DNA of 64,000 nt, taken from Corynebacterium aurimucosum ATCC 700975. GTDB lineage: Bacteria; Actinomycetota; Actinomycetes; Mycobacteriales; Mycobacteriaceae. The stretch covers positions 404,769-468,768 of the forward strand of contig NZ_VDTC01000002.1 of NCBI RefSeq assembly GCF_007672725.1, given 5' to 3'. The notes below the pieces were generated by a model, which did not search any database, was not told where the DNA came from, and worked only from the letters and a program-made list of their open reading frames with translations. Shown piece by piece: positions 19,212 through 29,119 of the stretch. The position numbers and the translations under genes are program-made. Each line of letters opens with the position of its first letter. The stretch's first letter is position 1.

Positions 19212-20288
19212 ATGAACAACCACCACGGAACCTTAAGCGCACGAGGACTCGAGCTCATTTGCCAAGCTGCCAGTCAAGGATGGTCACCTAAGGACTTACT
19301 CCACGTCCTAGGCAGCTTTTGCCACCCTCTTATTTATCGTGCCGCTGCCCATATTCCCGCGCAGATTAGTTCTACTGTGCTGCGCAAGGAATGGTTAAGC
19401 GTCTCCCCGCCTAACTCGATGACTATGTCGACCGATGACCTCATACGGCTCATTGACGCTACTTCCGCTCTGCCCCCGCTGCGTGACGTTGACGTGCTCG
19501 CAGCAGAGAAAACTAGTTCTCGGGCAAACCAAGACAGCAAAGAGAATCGGATCCGCAACAAGATCACCCAACTTCTGCGAAAGGCAGAATCCACTCCTTA
19601 TGAAGAGGAAGCCAGTGCACTCATTGCCAAAGCACAGAGCCTTCAACAACGGCACCGTCTCGATGAGGCACTCGCCGAATCCCCGGACACGGTGATGTCC
19701 ACACGCATCCGTATCAGCGCGCCCTATATCAACCACAAGACCACGCTTCTTAGCGTCATCGCGGATCGAAATGGATGCACCGTCCTCAAGCTTCACCCCA
19801 TGGGAATCATCACCGTCTTTGGCGCCGAGGCGGACATTGATCATGTCAGCGACCTGTTCGCTTCCCTCCTGCGGCAGTGCGAATGGCACATGACTCATGG
19901 GGAGGCTGCCGACAACGCGCGATTACTCGGCAATGTGGCGTCGTTTCGCCGAAGCTTCATTTTGGCCTACGCCACCCGCATTGGGGAGCTTTTGGAGGAA
20001 GCGAACGCCTCATTGGCGCCTCACGACGAGAAACAGACAGACTCGGCTGCGGGCAGCAACGCCAAAAGGAAAAACGACGTAGCCCTCGCTCAGCGATCTT
20101 TATCAGCGGTGGAAGTACGCAGACATAAGGCAGAAGCTTTAGCTGATCACCTCTTCCCTGATTCGCGAACCATCTCCTTAGCAATGAGGAACCATGCAGG
20201 GATGTCCGCAGGTGCAACTGCCGCGGAGAATTCCCACTTGGGTGGTGATTCCTCGGGCTTGGGTGGGCGCCGCCAACTCACCGGTTAA
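19212..20288 (+). CDS. DUF2786 protein
   Basis: 358 residues from ATG 19212. The DUF2786 module (NRIRNKITQLLRKAES ... EEASALIAKAQSLQQRH) covers about residues 110-150. The N-terminal 90 residues are unassigned. The second half carries a predicted long helical region with Lys/Ala-rich stretches (AQRSLSAVEVRRHKAEAL) and ends in a Gly/Ser-rich tail. DUF2786 has no known activity. It is the first gene of a + strand pair with the CYTH-CHAD gene 110 bases later. Confidence 0.8.
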   Translation: MNNHHGTLSARGLELICQAASQGWSPKDLLHVLGSFCHPLIYRAAAHIPAQISSTVLRKEWLSVSPPNSMTMSTDDLIRLIDATSALPPLRDVDVLAAEKTSSRANQDSKENRIRNKITQLLRKAESTPYEEEASALIAKAQSLQQRHRLDEALAESPDTVMSTRIRISAPYINHKTTLLSVIADRNGCTVLKLHPMGIITVFGAEADIDHVSDLFASLLRQCEWHMTHGEAADNARLLGNVASFRRSFILAYATRIGELLEEANASLAPHDEKQTDSAAGSNAKRKNDVALAQRSLSAVEVRRHKAEALADHLFPDSRTISLAMRNHAGMSAGATAAENSHLGGDSSGLGGRRQLTG

Positions 20289-20398
20289 GGACCAGCAAGG
20301 GTTGGCACATTTGCACTATTAGCCAGGTAACCTAGAAGGCAGTGCAGAGGTTTTATACCTCTTCTTTTATCATTTCGCTCCCCGACGAAGGTGTGTAC

Positions 20399-22123
20399 AT
20401 GTCTCCAAAGACGTTTCTTGAAATCGAAGCCAAGTTCGCCGTGGATGAAACCACCCCGGTACCAGATCTCGCCCGCCTCGATGAGGTAGCCCGAGTCGCA
20501 GAAACTCGCCACCACTCGTTGTCGGCGATTTACTACGACACTGAGGATCTCCGCCTTACCCACGCGAAGATCACGCTGCGGCGCCGCACCGGTGGAAATG
20601 ACGATGGCTGGCATATCAAACTTCCCGGCGCGGAAGGTCGTACCGAAATCCGAGCCGAACTCGGTGAACCCGTCGACGGCAAGTACGAAGTCCCGGCCGA
20701 ACTCCTCCACCAGGTTCGTTCGGTGATCCGTAACCACCCGCTTGAACCCATTGCACAAGTGGACAACAACCGCACCGAATTGCTCCTCGTAAACACGGAC
20801 GAGCAGCCTGTCGCTGAGTTCTGCGATGACCATGTCACCGCATTCTCTTTCCTACCAGGTGGCTCTCAGAGCACATGGCGCGAGTGGGAAGTAGAGCTCG
20901 CAGGAGAACTGCCCGGTACGAAGGAGGGCAGCGCGCTACTGCGTCATGCCACCTCCCTGTTGATCAGTTCTGGCGCGCGGGTTTCCTCCTCACCGTCCAA
21001 GCTGAAGTCAGCATTGGGGCAGTCCATCAACAATGTCGAGCTTCCCCCAGCACTCGCAACGTCTAACGTGGAGCCCGGCTCCCCCGCGGCGGCAGTCGTG
21101 GAGGCACTGCGAGCTAATCGGGATAAGCTCGTCGAGTTTGATCCGCGGGTACGCCGTGATGAGTGGGATTCCGTGCACCAAATGCGCGTTGCTACCCGCG
21201 AATTGCGCAGCCACCTTCAAACCTTCCACGGCATTGTCGTGGGCCCGGAGATCAAACGCTTAGAGTGCGATCTCAAGGAGCTTGCTGCCATGCTTGGCGT
21301 TGCTCGTGACGCCGAAGTTGTGGAAGAACGCTGGCAGAATCTCCTCGCATCGGAGGACTCCGATGTGCTTGATGAAGCCACCCGCGAACACATCGCACAC
21401 GATATGGGCCGCGCTTACCGCCGCGCGCATCGTCGTGTCATCGCCGCTCTCGATTCTGACCAGTACCTGGCTCTGCTCGATGCGCTCGACGCATTCCTTT
21501 CCAACCCGCCAGTCGCCGCCGAGGATGCTTCGGTTGACGAAGACACCAGCGCCGGGGACAACGGTGCGGTGGAATCTGATTCCGCTGCCACAGCTTCCGC
21601 TGAACTATCTGAGCAGCAGGAGGCAGCGAAGGACTATGCGCCGAAGCACGCCAAACGTGATGAAGAAGAGTCCCACGATCTTGACACGGTGATGGCGCTG
21701 CACCTCAAGCAGGCCTATGACAAGCTGGTCAAGCGCCACAAGAAGGCTATCTCCAACTGGGATAACACCGAGCTGACGCTGCATGAGCGTGAAGAGTACT
21801 TCCACGATATGCGCAAGGCCGCAAAGAAACTGCGCTATGCAGCTGAGGCCGCTGGTTCAGCCACCACGCTAAAGACCAAGAACCTCTACAAGGCCTGCAA
21901 GCAGATGCAATCTGTCTTGGGAGACTTCCAGGATTCCGTGACATCTCGCGATAAGTTGCTCGAATTGGCAGAAACCGCACGCCGGCGTGGCGAGGATACC
22001 TTCGGCTATGGTCTGCTCTACCAGCGCGAGCGCGTCATCGGGTTGGAAGCACTCAACGCCTACTCGGACAGCTTTAAAGCCATCAAGTCCGCGTTTAAGC
22101 CGCTGCGCAAGAAGCTGCGCTAA
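20399..22123 (+). CDS. CYTH-CHAD domain protein
   Basis: 574 residues from ATG 20399. The N-terminal CYTH domain (1-200) has the metal-triphosphate motif E8-x-E10-x-K12 (EIEAKF) and Arg/Lys-rich strands (KITLRRRTGG). CHAD segments follow, with histidine-led helices HQMRVATRELRSHL near residue 262 and HDMRKAAKKLRYAAEA near residue 470, separated by an acidic insert (residues 380-410). CYTH enzymes act on triphosphates and CHAD binds polyphosphate, so binding or processing of polyphosphate is likely by family knowledge. Confidence 0.9.
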   Translation: MSPKTFLEIEAKFAVDETTPVPDLARLDEVARVAETRHHSLSAIYYDTEDLRLTHAKITLRRRTGGNDDGWHIKLPGAEGRTEIRAELGEPVDGKYEVPAELLHQVRSVIRNHPLEPIAQVDNNRTELLLVNTDEQPVAEFCDDHVTAFSFLPGGSQSTWREWEVELAGELPGTKEGSALLRHATSLLISSGARVSSSPSKLKSALGQSINNVELPPALATSNVEPGSPAAAVVEALRANRDKLVEFDPRVRRDEWDSVHQMRVATRELRSHLQTFHGIVVGPEIKRLECDLKELAAMLGVARDAEVVEERWQNLLASEDSDVLDEATREHIAHDMGRAYRRAHRRVIAALDSDQYLALLDALDAFLSNPPVAAEDASVDEDTSAGDNGAVESDSAATASAELSEQQEAAKDYAPKHAKRDEEESHDLDTVMALHLKQAYDKLVKRHKKAISNWDNTELTLHEREEYFHDMRKAAKKLRYAAEAAGSATTLKTKNLYKACKQMQSVLGDFQDSVTSRDKLLELAETARRRGEDTFGYGLLYQRERVIGLEALNAYSDSFKAIKSAFKPLRKKLR

Positions 22124-22171
22124 GCCGCCGGCTCATCCTGCGTGGCTGTGTAGTTGTGCAGTCACCACAAC

Positions 22172-22208
22172 GGCCCACACCATCGCCTGCTTGCGGTGGT
22201 GTGGGCCC
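22172..22208. terminator. Bidirectional hairpin terminator
   Basis: CGGCCCACACCATCGC pairs with GCGGTGGTGTGGGCCCG with a four-base loop. It lies between the convergent CYTH-CHAD and SPOR-like genes. T-runs are weak on both sides. Confidence 0.7.
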
Positions 22209-22258
22209 GAGCTTTTCGCATCCGCCTCATGGCCGGCCATGAGACGTTTAGCTATCGC

Positions 22259-22447
22259 CTAGTTATCGTCTTCGGCGGCATCCTCAGCATCAGCCGCGGC
22301 GGTGCGGGCTTGCGCGATTTCAATAGCGCGCTCGGCTTCCTCGCGGGAATTGTAGGGGCCCATGCGGTTCTCCCAGCCGGACACCTTTCCCTGGGATACC
22401 TCACCGGTAGACGGGTCGTAGAACCATTTGTTGTCAGCCTCAGCCAT
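22259..22447 (-). CDS. Small SPOR-like actinobacterial protein
   Basis: 62 residues from ATG 22447 with GGAGAAAAC upstream. The body (KWFYDPSTGEVSQGK, then RMGPYNSREEAERAIE) matches a common small actinobacterial family annotated as SPOR-domain-like: a tryptophan-rich strand, the 'GPYxSREEAE' turn and an Ala/Glu-rich tail. Role unknown. Divergent from the galactokinase-like gene. Confidence 0.85.
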   Translation of the reverse strand: MAEADNKWFYDPSTGEVSQGKVSGWENRMGPYNSREEAERAIEIAQARTAAADAEDAAEDDN

Positions 22448-22593
22448 AGTTTTCTCCGTTCTGTCGGGCAAGTAATCAGTGCACCCCACACTACAGACCG
22501 CCCGCGGGTCACGCCCGTTAGAATAGATTGGTCACCTACTCCTGCCTTTTCTTTTAGGCAGGCTTTCGCCACCAGCAAAGGAGAACCTTCCCG

Positions 22594-23865
22594 ATGCCCC
22601 TGTGGACTGCCCCTTCGACCCCGGCCATCGACCGCGTTCGCGCCGCACACCGCGAGAACGTGGGCGCTGATGCAGCTCATGTTGCTAGCGCCCCTGCCAC
22701 CTGGGCACTCATCGGCGAGCACATCGATCACTACGGCGGCATCGCCATCATGGGCCTAGCCAACATCCGCGCGGCAGCAGCTGTCAGCCCCCGCAGCGAC
22801 GGACTGGTCAAGGTTCGCCTAGAGCACACCAACGGCGAGACCGTTGAAGACCAAATTTCCCTCGAGCAGGTCTCTTCCCTCGCCGCAGAGCAACAGCCCA
22901 GCGTCGATTCCGAAGGCCAGCCCATCGAACCCCCTGCACCCGAAGGGGCCATCGCCGCGCGCCTCGGCGGCATCATCTACACCATGATCAACCGCCAGCT
23001 CCTTACCCGCGAAACCGCCGGCGCCGATATCACCGTGGTCAACGACATCCCCGATTCAACTGGACTCGGCGCCGCCGCAGCCATCGACATTGCCACAGCG
23101 CTAGCGTTGCTCGGCAACGCGGATGATTTGCACGATGCCCCGCTGCGCGCCCGCATCGCGGAGGTGTGTTCCCAAGCAGTTGGCACCTTCGCCCGATTCC
23201 CTGCGCTGCGCGCCCGCCACTCCGCCGCGCTGCGCGGCGCTGGTGAGTCCATCACCATCATCGACTACGCCGACGGCTCCGTCACCCAGGCACCGCACAT
23301 GGTCAACAAAGACATCGCAGCCTTCGCGCTGGCCGTGCCAAGTGATGCCGATTCCTTAGAAGCCGTCGCAGAGATTCGCACCCGCGAGCGATTCATCGAC
23401 GCCGCCTGCCGCGCCTTCGGCACGCCTTCGCTGCGCCTGTTGCCGGATGCACCCCAACGCGTCCTCGAGTGGCTCGCCGCTGTCCACAAGGTGCACGGCA
23501 CCGAGAATCAGCCGACCATCGCGCAAGCCACCGCGTGGCTGACCTTCTACTCAGAGGAAACTGAGCGCGCCGAAGGAGTTGCCCGCGCTTTGCGCTCGCG
23601 CCGCGGCACCGAGCTTTTCCCGCTCCTCACACAGTCGCAGTCAGCCTTGTCCACCGTGTATGAATTCAGCTCCGCGGAGAAACTCGCGCAGCTGGCCACC
23701 GCGCGCGGCGCCGTAGCGGCACGCTCCGCCCACGCGGGCACGTCCTCCGCGGTCATCGCCTACGTGCCGAGCACCAAGGCCGCAAACTTTGCGGCCGACT
23801 TGGCCGAGGACGGCCTGCTTGTCGTCCCGCTTAGTGCCGGAAGCCCAGCAATCACCGAGGACTAG
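22594..23865 (+). CDS. Galactokinase-like GHMP protein, active site degenerate
   Basis: 423 residues. AAAGGAGAACC precedes ATG 22594. The galactokinase signature survives as LIGEHIDHYGG (residues 39-49). The phosphate loop is altered (IPDSTGLGAAAA near 150 instead of PxGxGLSSSAA). The stretch that normally holds the catalytic aspartate (GIMDQ) reads FPALRARHSAALRG, and the C-terminal GGGFGG loop is SAHAGTSSA. Sugar phosphorylation is therefore doubtful. It may be a pseudokinase, a sugar sensor or an enzyme of altered substrate. Its stop codon overlaps that of the RNB gene by four bases. Confidence 0.75.
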   Translation: MPLWTAPSTPAIDRVRAAHRENVGADAAHVASAPATWALIGEHIDHYGGIAIMGLANIRAAAAVSPRSDGLVKVRLEHTNGETVEDQISLEQVSSLAAEQQPSVDSEGQPIEPPAPEGAIAARLGGIIYTMINRQLLTRETAGADITVVNDIPDSTGLGAAAAIDIATALALLGNADDLHDAPLRARIAEVCSQAVGTFARFPALRARHSAALRGAGESITIIDYADGSVTQAPHMVNKDIAAFALAVPSDADSLEAVAEIRTRERFIDAACRAFGTPSLRLLPDAPQRVLEWLAAVHKVHGTENQPTIAQATAWLTFYSEETERAEGVARALRSRRGTELFPLLTQSQSALSTVYEFSSAEKLAQLATARGAVAARSAHAGTSSAVIAYVPSTKAANFAADLAEDGLLVVPLSAGSPAITED

Positions 23866-25265
23866 TCCGCCGGCCACGCGAAGAGCACATCACGCTCCTC
23901 AACGTCGGCCTTGACCAAGGACACCATCGTCTCCTTGCCGGTCTCCGGGTGCCCTACGGCCTGCCCCATCACCGGCGGGTCTAGGACGAAGAGGCGCGCC
24001 TTCTCGCGCTGTTCCCCGCCATCAACGACCACGGCTTCGAAGTTGGTGCCTACCCACGGTGCCAAGACCGTCGCCTCCGTCAGGTGCAAACAGGCCTTAT
24101 CCACCTGGGAGGCCAGCTGCGATGTCGAGCGCATCGTGGAAATGACATCCCCGGCGCGCTCGCGCACCCACTGCGGAATCTCGTAGCCGCCGCTGAGCGC
24201 CAGGCAGACCTCCGTGGCGAAGCGGTCAACTAGACGCCGCAGCGGGGCCGTCACGTGCGCATAGTAGCCGCCGATTCCCGCGTGCACGTCCGCCTGGCCA
24301 TCCTCCAGCCACACGTAGTCAGCACCACGAAGCAAACGCTGGGCCTCGCGCATCACCGCCATCCCGCGCGGTGAATCCGCATCCACGGAATGCAGGAATT
24401 CAGAGATGCTGCTCTCCCCCAGCTCAAAACCCAGGGCCTCCGCCTCCGAGCGGAAGGTGGCCTCAGCCTCCGGGGTGGCCGCCGATAGGGTGCGCAGGAA
24501 ACCAACTCCATGTGATTCCATCAGCCGCCCCGCGCACATCCCGGTGAGCAAGGAAATCTCCGAGTTATAATCCATCACCTCATGCCGCGGCTCCATGACC
24601 AGCTCGTAGTGGCCTTTCTCCCCATCGCTGCTTTCGGATACGCGCTGCGAGGGAATGCGCAAGTTGATCGCCTCGCGGCGCAGCGAAGAAGCCTGGCGCA
24701 GCTTTCCCACCTCCGGCAGCAAGGCGATGGAGGAATGCAGCGTGCCCTTCTCCAAGTCGGCGTGCACTTGGTCGTAGTCCAGCCGCGCGTGGCTGCGCAC
24801 GAGCGCGCGCTCCACCGAGAAGTCCTCCACCTCACCTGCGGAGTCGAGGTCGAAGGTCCAGAGGACGGCGGGGCGGTCGACGTCGGCAAGCAGCGAAGCC
24901 CTATCTTCGGAGAGCTCTGCCGGGTGCAGCCGCGCCGGCTCATCCGGCAGGTAAATGGTCTGGCCGCGCTTGAGGGATTCCTGCTCGAGTGCGGAGCCCG
25001 GTTCGATGAACGCGGCGACATCCGCGATGGCATAGAGCACGCGGTAGCCGCCATCGCGCGCCTCGATGAACACGGCCTGGTCCAAGTCCATGGAGCCGGC
25101 CGGATCAATTGTTACCAGCGGGATGTCCCGGGCATCGCGGCGCTGCTCGGCATAGCGGTCCTGCGCGGAGGCGGCCTGTGCGGTGACCTCCTCTGGGAAG
25201 TCGGTCGGAACGGAAAACTCCTCAGCGATGGGCCGAAAGTCCAAGGGCGCGGCATATAGTTTCAT
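23862..25265 (-). CDS. RNB-domain exoribonuclease (RNase II/R family)
   Basis: 467 residues from ATG 25265. The catalytic segment TIDPAGSMDLDQAVF near residue 78 gives the metal-binding aspartates; the fourth position is Gln, where E. coli RNase II has Asp. Further family blocks are YAIADVAAFIEPGS, ERALVRSHARLDYDQ and YAHVTAPLRRLVDRF. The N- and C-terminal S1/cold-shock domains of full-length RNase R are short or missing, as in the compact actinobacterial members. It lies immediately downstream of rnpB on the same strand. Confidence 0.87.
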   Translation of the reverse strand: MKLYAAPLDFRPIAEEFSVPTDFPEEVTAQAASAQDRYAEQRRDARDIPLVTIDPAGSMDLDQAVFIEARDGGYRVLYAIADVAAFIEPGSALEQESLKRGQTIYLPDEPARLHPAELSEDRASLLADVDRPAVLWTFDLDSAGEVEDFSVERALVRSHARLDYDQVHADLEKGTLHSSIALLPEVGKLRQASSLRREAINLRIPSQRVSESSDGEKGHYELVMEPRHEVMDYNSEISLLTGMCAGRLMESHGVGFLRTLSAATPEAEATFRSEAEALGFELGESSISEFLHSVDADSPRGMAVMREAQRLLRGADYVWLEDGQADVHAGIGGYYAHVTAPLRRLVDRFATEVCLALSGGYEIPQWVRERAGDVISTMRSTSQLASQVDKACLHLTEATVLAPWVGTNFEAVVVDGGEQREKARLFVLDPPVMGQAVGHPETGKETMVSLVKADVEERDVLFAWPAD

Positions 25266-25300
25266 GCCGCCCCATTGTTCCAAAAAATAAAAGCGTGGGT

Positions 25301-25740
<440 letters not shown>

Positions 25741-25750
25741 GCCTGTTAGT

Positions 25751-26932
25751 TTATCGCAGCGCGCCCAGATGCCCCACATCGTTGAAACGGTGCAGGGTGC
25801 TACCGCCCTCGAAGAACTCGACCTCACTCAAGGAAGCCAGCTCAAGGAAGAGGTGGTTGGGCGTTTGCGGTCCGGAATCGAGTGCTTGGCGCACGAAGGA
25901 CTTGATGGGGTTGACGTGGGAGACCACGAGGACAGTCTGCTCTGCATAGCGCTGCTGCAGCTCGCGGCGCGCAGCACTGACGCGGCGGTGCACTGCGCGC
26001 AGGGACTCGCCACCCGGGCAGGCCACGGACGTATCCTTCAGCCAACGCGCGTGGAGCTCGGGGTCGGCGGCATCGGCTTCGGCGAAGGTCTTGCCTTCCC
26101 AGCGCCCGAAGTCCACCTCGATGAGGTCCTCGACGGTTTCCACGCGCAGCTCACGGCCCTTAACCACGGCGGCAGCCGTCTGCTGACAGCGGCGCAGCGG
26201 CGAGCACACCACGGCATCGATGTGGGTATCGGCCAGGGCTTGGGCAGCGGCGAGCGCTTGCTTCTTGCCCAGCTCGGTCAGCTCGGGGTTTGCACGCCCG
26301 GAGTACTGCTTGGCGGCGGACATCGCCGTCTGCCCGTGGCGCAGCAGGATGAAGCGGGTGGACTGTCCGGTCTCGGAGCGCCAGTCGGCCGCGGTTGAAG
26401 ACGCCGTGCTTGGCGACGTCTCCCCTGCCTCCCCGCCGGGTTCTTCACTGCCCGCAGCATCGACAGCGGCGCCGGTTTCAACGGCGTCGCCGGCACCCAT
26501 ATCGAGGATGCCCACGGGCTCGCCCTTCGCGGCGGCGTCCATCGCCACGTTGGAGAGCTCATCGGCCACCGAGTTCTTGGCGCGCGGAACCCACTCGAGG
26601 CTGAAGCGCGGAATCTGGTTGAGCAGGCGGCGCGCCTCGATGGCCAACTTCTGCATGTCCGGGTGCTTGATCTTCCAGCGCCCGTTCATCTGCTCCACCA
26701 CGAGCTTGGAGTCCATATAGAACTCCACCTCATCCGCGCCCAGCTCCACCGCGGCCTCCAAACCGCGCAGCAACCCGTGGTATTCGGCCACGTTATTCGT
26801 GGACTTCTGGCCCACGACGTAAGCGATTTCCCTGAGCAGCTGCGAGCGGTCCTCGTTATAGACCGCAGTTCCGGAGCCGGCGATCCCGGGATTGCCGCGG
26901 GAGCCGCCGTCAGCAAAGATGACTAGCTTCAT
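25751..26932 (-). CDS. RNase HI - histidine phosphatase fusion
   Basis: 393 residues. The RNase HI domain (1-130) has FADGGSRGNPG (D7), NNVAEYHGLL (E48) and MDSKLVVEQ (D), plus the closing NSVADELSN. An Ala/Gly/Glu-rich linker (about 140-190) leads to a histidine phosphatase domain with LLRHGQT and the second histidine in VVSHVNPIKS. This is the known actinobacterial fusion (mycobacterial Rv2228c type) of RNase H with a CobC-like phosphatase. ATG 26932 overlaps the zinc-ribbon gene's stop by four bases. Confidence 0.93.
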   Translation of the reverse strand: MKLVIFADGGSRGNPGIAGSGTAVYNEDRSQLLREIAYVVGQKSTNNVAEYHGLLRGLEAAVELGADEVEFYMDSKLVVEQMNGRWKIKHPDMQKLAIEARRLLNQIPRFSLEWVPRAKNSVADELSNVAMDAAAKGEPVGILDMGAGDAVETGAAVDAAGSEEPGGEAGETSPSTASSTAADWRSETGQSTRFILLRHGQTAMSAAKQYSGRANPELTELGKKQALAAAQALADTHIDAVVCSPLRRCQQTAAAVVKGRELRVETVEDLIEVDFGRWEGKTFAEADAADPELHARWLKDTSVACPGGESLRAVHRRVSAARRELQQRYAEQTVLVVSHVNPIKSFVRQALDSGPQTPNHLFLELASLSEVEFFEGGSTLHRFNDVGHLGALR

Positions 26933-27645
26933 GAGGCCGGGCGCACCAGGTAGGAGCCGCAGTCGCTGCACTGCGGAACCTCGTCGGCAGCAGCGTTGCG
27001 CACCGCGTTCTGCTCGGCCGGCGGCAGCACGATGAAGCAACCACCGCAACCACGCCCGGTGAAGGCCGCAGCGCCCACGCCGTTTTCTTCGCGCACGGTC
27101 TCGTACTCCTCCAGGACATCCGCGGGCAGCTGCTCGCGCAGCTCGCCGATGCGCACCTGCGGATCCGGGCGGTTCGCCGCGGCCTCTTGGGCGGCCTCGG
27201 CCGCGCGCTTGAGTACTTCGAGTTTACGCTCGGAATCGGAGACCTTCGCGCCGTGAACATCAAGGTTGGCGCGCAGTGCGTGGATTTCGTTATGGGCTTC
27301 CTGTAGCTCGCTCATAAGATCCGCGATGCGGGACTTTGCAGCGTAGAGATCGTGCTCCAGGTCCTTGCGGGTCTCTGGGTCGGTCGCAGCACCAAGCTGC
27401 GCCTTGTCATCGCGCTCGCGCTGACGCAGCTTGCGCTCGTCAGCCTGAATGCGCAAGATCTCCAGTTCCATGTCGTCGACGGCGAGCTGGGCGGAGCCGG
27501 AGGCGTCGACAAGCCGGGCGTGTGCGGCCTGGGCCTTCTCGTACTCCTCTTGCTCCGGGATGGTGGTTGCCCCACCTAGCGCCTGGGAGCGCTCGAGGGT
27601 GGCCAGCTCCAGCAAGATGCTCTGCAGGTCCTGTGGCAGTTTCAT
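26929..27645 (-). CDS. Coiled-coil zinc-ribbon protein
   Basis: 238 residues. A long coiled coil (about 20-175, Glu/Arg/Leu heptads such as LRQRERDDKAQL) ends in a C4 zinc ribbon: GRGCGGC near residue 200 and PQCSDCGSYLVRP at the end. This is the widespread family next to Nif3-like and RNase H genes in bacteria. A nucleic-acid role is often suggested but unproven. It abuts the Nif3 gene with no gap and overlaps the RNase H fusion. Confidence 0.9.
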   Translation of the reverse strand: MKLPQDLQSILLELATLERSQALGGATTIPEQEEYEKAQAAHARLVDASGSAQLAVDDMELEILRIQADERKLRQRERDDKAQLGAATDPETRKDLEHDLYAAKSRIADLMSELQEAHNEIHALRANLDVHGAKVSDSERKLEVLKRAAEAAQEAAANRPDPQVRIGELREQLPADVLEEYETVREENGVGAAAFTGRGCGGCFIVLPPAEQNAVRNAAADEVPQCSDCGSYLVRPAS

Positions 27646-28494
27646 TTAGTTCTCCTTATGCGCAGAAATCGTCCATGGGTCGGTGCGGACATCGATGATC
27701 TCGGTGTTCACGCGCAATGCGTCCTCCACAATATCGCGCGCTTGGGCAGTCCAGGGAAACTCGCTGGCCCAGTGAGCGGTATCCACCACGGCCGGGCCCT
27801 CCGGCTCCGCCAGGTGCGCGGCGCGCAGGTGCTCATCCACTGGGTGGTGGCGCAAATCGGAGGTGACGTAGACGTCCACGCCGAGAGCCGCCGCGTGGTC
27901 CAGGAAGGAATCCCCCGAGCCACTGGAGACGGCAACTTTCTTCACCATGCGCTCCGGATCGCCGGCCGCGCGCACTCCCCATTCGGTTTCCGGAAGGGCA
28001 TCGGCCACGCGCTGGGTGAATTCGCGCAGAGTCACCGGCTGCTCAAGCTCGCCCACGCGCCCTAGCCCTAAGGCCTCGTCGAGGTTCTCATAGGGCTCCA
28101 CCGGGACGATGGGGCGGCCGGGCGTGATACCGACGAGCTCAGCCAGCTTGTCGTTGACACCCGGGCGGGCCTTATCCGCGTTGGTGTGCGCGGCCAACAG
28201 GGCCACGCCATTGCGTATCAGAGTGTGGATGACCTTGCCCTTCGGCGTATCCGCCGCCACCGAGGTCACCCCGCGAAGCAGCAGCGGGTGATGCACCACG
28301 AGCATCTGCGCGCCGAGCTCCACGGCTTTGTCTGCCACTTCCTGGGTGCAGTCCAGAGCGAAGGCCACGGTGCTCACCTCGTCTGTGGGGTCGCCGCACA
28401 CCAGGCCAACGGCATCCCAGGACTCGGCCAGCTGCGGCGGGTAGGCCTCGTGGATTACGCGGCGGATCTCGCCAACGGTCGTTCGTTCTGCCAT
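27646..28494 (-). CDS. Nif3-like dinuclear metal-binding protein
   Basis: 282 residues, near the family length. Metal ligands are visible: VVHHPLLLRG (paired His near residue 67), AHTNADKA (His, Asp near 103) and VDTAHWASE (His, Glu near 240). GTP cyclohydrolase 1-type 2 / NIF3 proteins form hexameric toroids; the true substrate is unknown. It is the first gene of the minus-strand group Nif3, zinc ribbon, RNase H fusion, divergent from the tyrosine phosphatase. Confidence 0.93.
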   Translation of the reverse strand: MAERTTVGEIRRVIHEAYPPQLAESWDAVGLVCGDPTDEVSTVAFALDCTQEVADKAVELGAQMLVVHHPLLLRGVTSVAADTPKGKVIHTLIRNGVALLAAHTNADKARPGVNDKLAELVGITPGRPIVPVEPYENLDEALGLGRVGELEQPVTLREFTQRVADALPETEWGVRAAGDPERMVKKVAVSSGSGDSFLDHAAALGVDVYVTSDLRHHPVDEHLRAAHLAEPEGPAVVDTAHWASEFPWTAQARDIVEDALRVNTEIIDVRTDPWTISAHKEN

Positions 28495-28596
28495 CTCGTA
28501 TGCTCCTTGTTGGCTTGAGGTTTCACGTCAGTCGCGTCGCTGCTATATCCTAGCTTTCGTTCGCCAGCGCACCCCTCTAGCTTAAGGAGCCTTTGC

Positions 28597-29088
28597 ATGA
28601 CGCCTCCGGAGAACGACAACCAGCTCCACATCGTCTTCGTGTGCACGGGCAACATTTGCCGCTCACCCATGGCGGAAATCATTACACGCGACGCCATGGA
28701 GACCGACATGCTCGATCTCCTCGCGCGAGTTTCTTCCTGCGGCCTCGGCGGTTGGCACGTGGGCCAGGGCGCGGATGAGCGTGCTGTGGCTGAGCTGCGC
28801 CGCGGCGGCCACGATGGCGCCGGCCACCAGGCCGCCCAGCTGGGTCCGGACCATATGGACGCGGACCTCTTCGTGGCCATGGACACCGGCCACCGCGATG
28901 CCCTCATCGAGCGCGGCATCCCGGAAGACAAGGTGCGCCTCATGCGCAGCTTCGATCCGAACTCACCGGAGGATGCCAGCGTGGAGGATCCTTTCTACGG
29001 CACGGAGGAGGACTTCGCCCGCACCCGCAGTGAGATCGATGCTTCCGTTCCGGGGCTGCTCGACTGGATTAAAGAAAACCACGGCTAG
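28597..29088 (+). CDS. Low-molecular-weight protein tyrosine phosphatase
   Basis: 163 residues. The P-loop VCTGNICRSPMAE gives the nucleophile C16 and R22, and the general acid is the Asp of EDPFYG near residue 133. It probably dephosphorylates protein tyrosines, as related actinobacterial PtpA enzymes do. It lies 31 bases before SURF1. A TATATCCTAG stretch near 28541 may be part of the divergent promoter. Confidence 0.93.
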   Translation: MTPPENDNQLHIVFVCTGNICRSPMAEIITRDAMETDMLDLLARVSSCGLGGWHVGQGADERAVAELRRGGHDGAGHQAAQLGPDHMDADLFVAMDTGHRDALIERGIPEDKVRLMRSFDPNSPEDASVEDPFYGTEEDFARTRSEIDASVPGLLDWIKENHG

Positions 29089-29119
29089 ATAATTCTGCGC
29101 GGCTACTAGACTGGTCATC

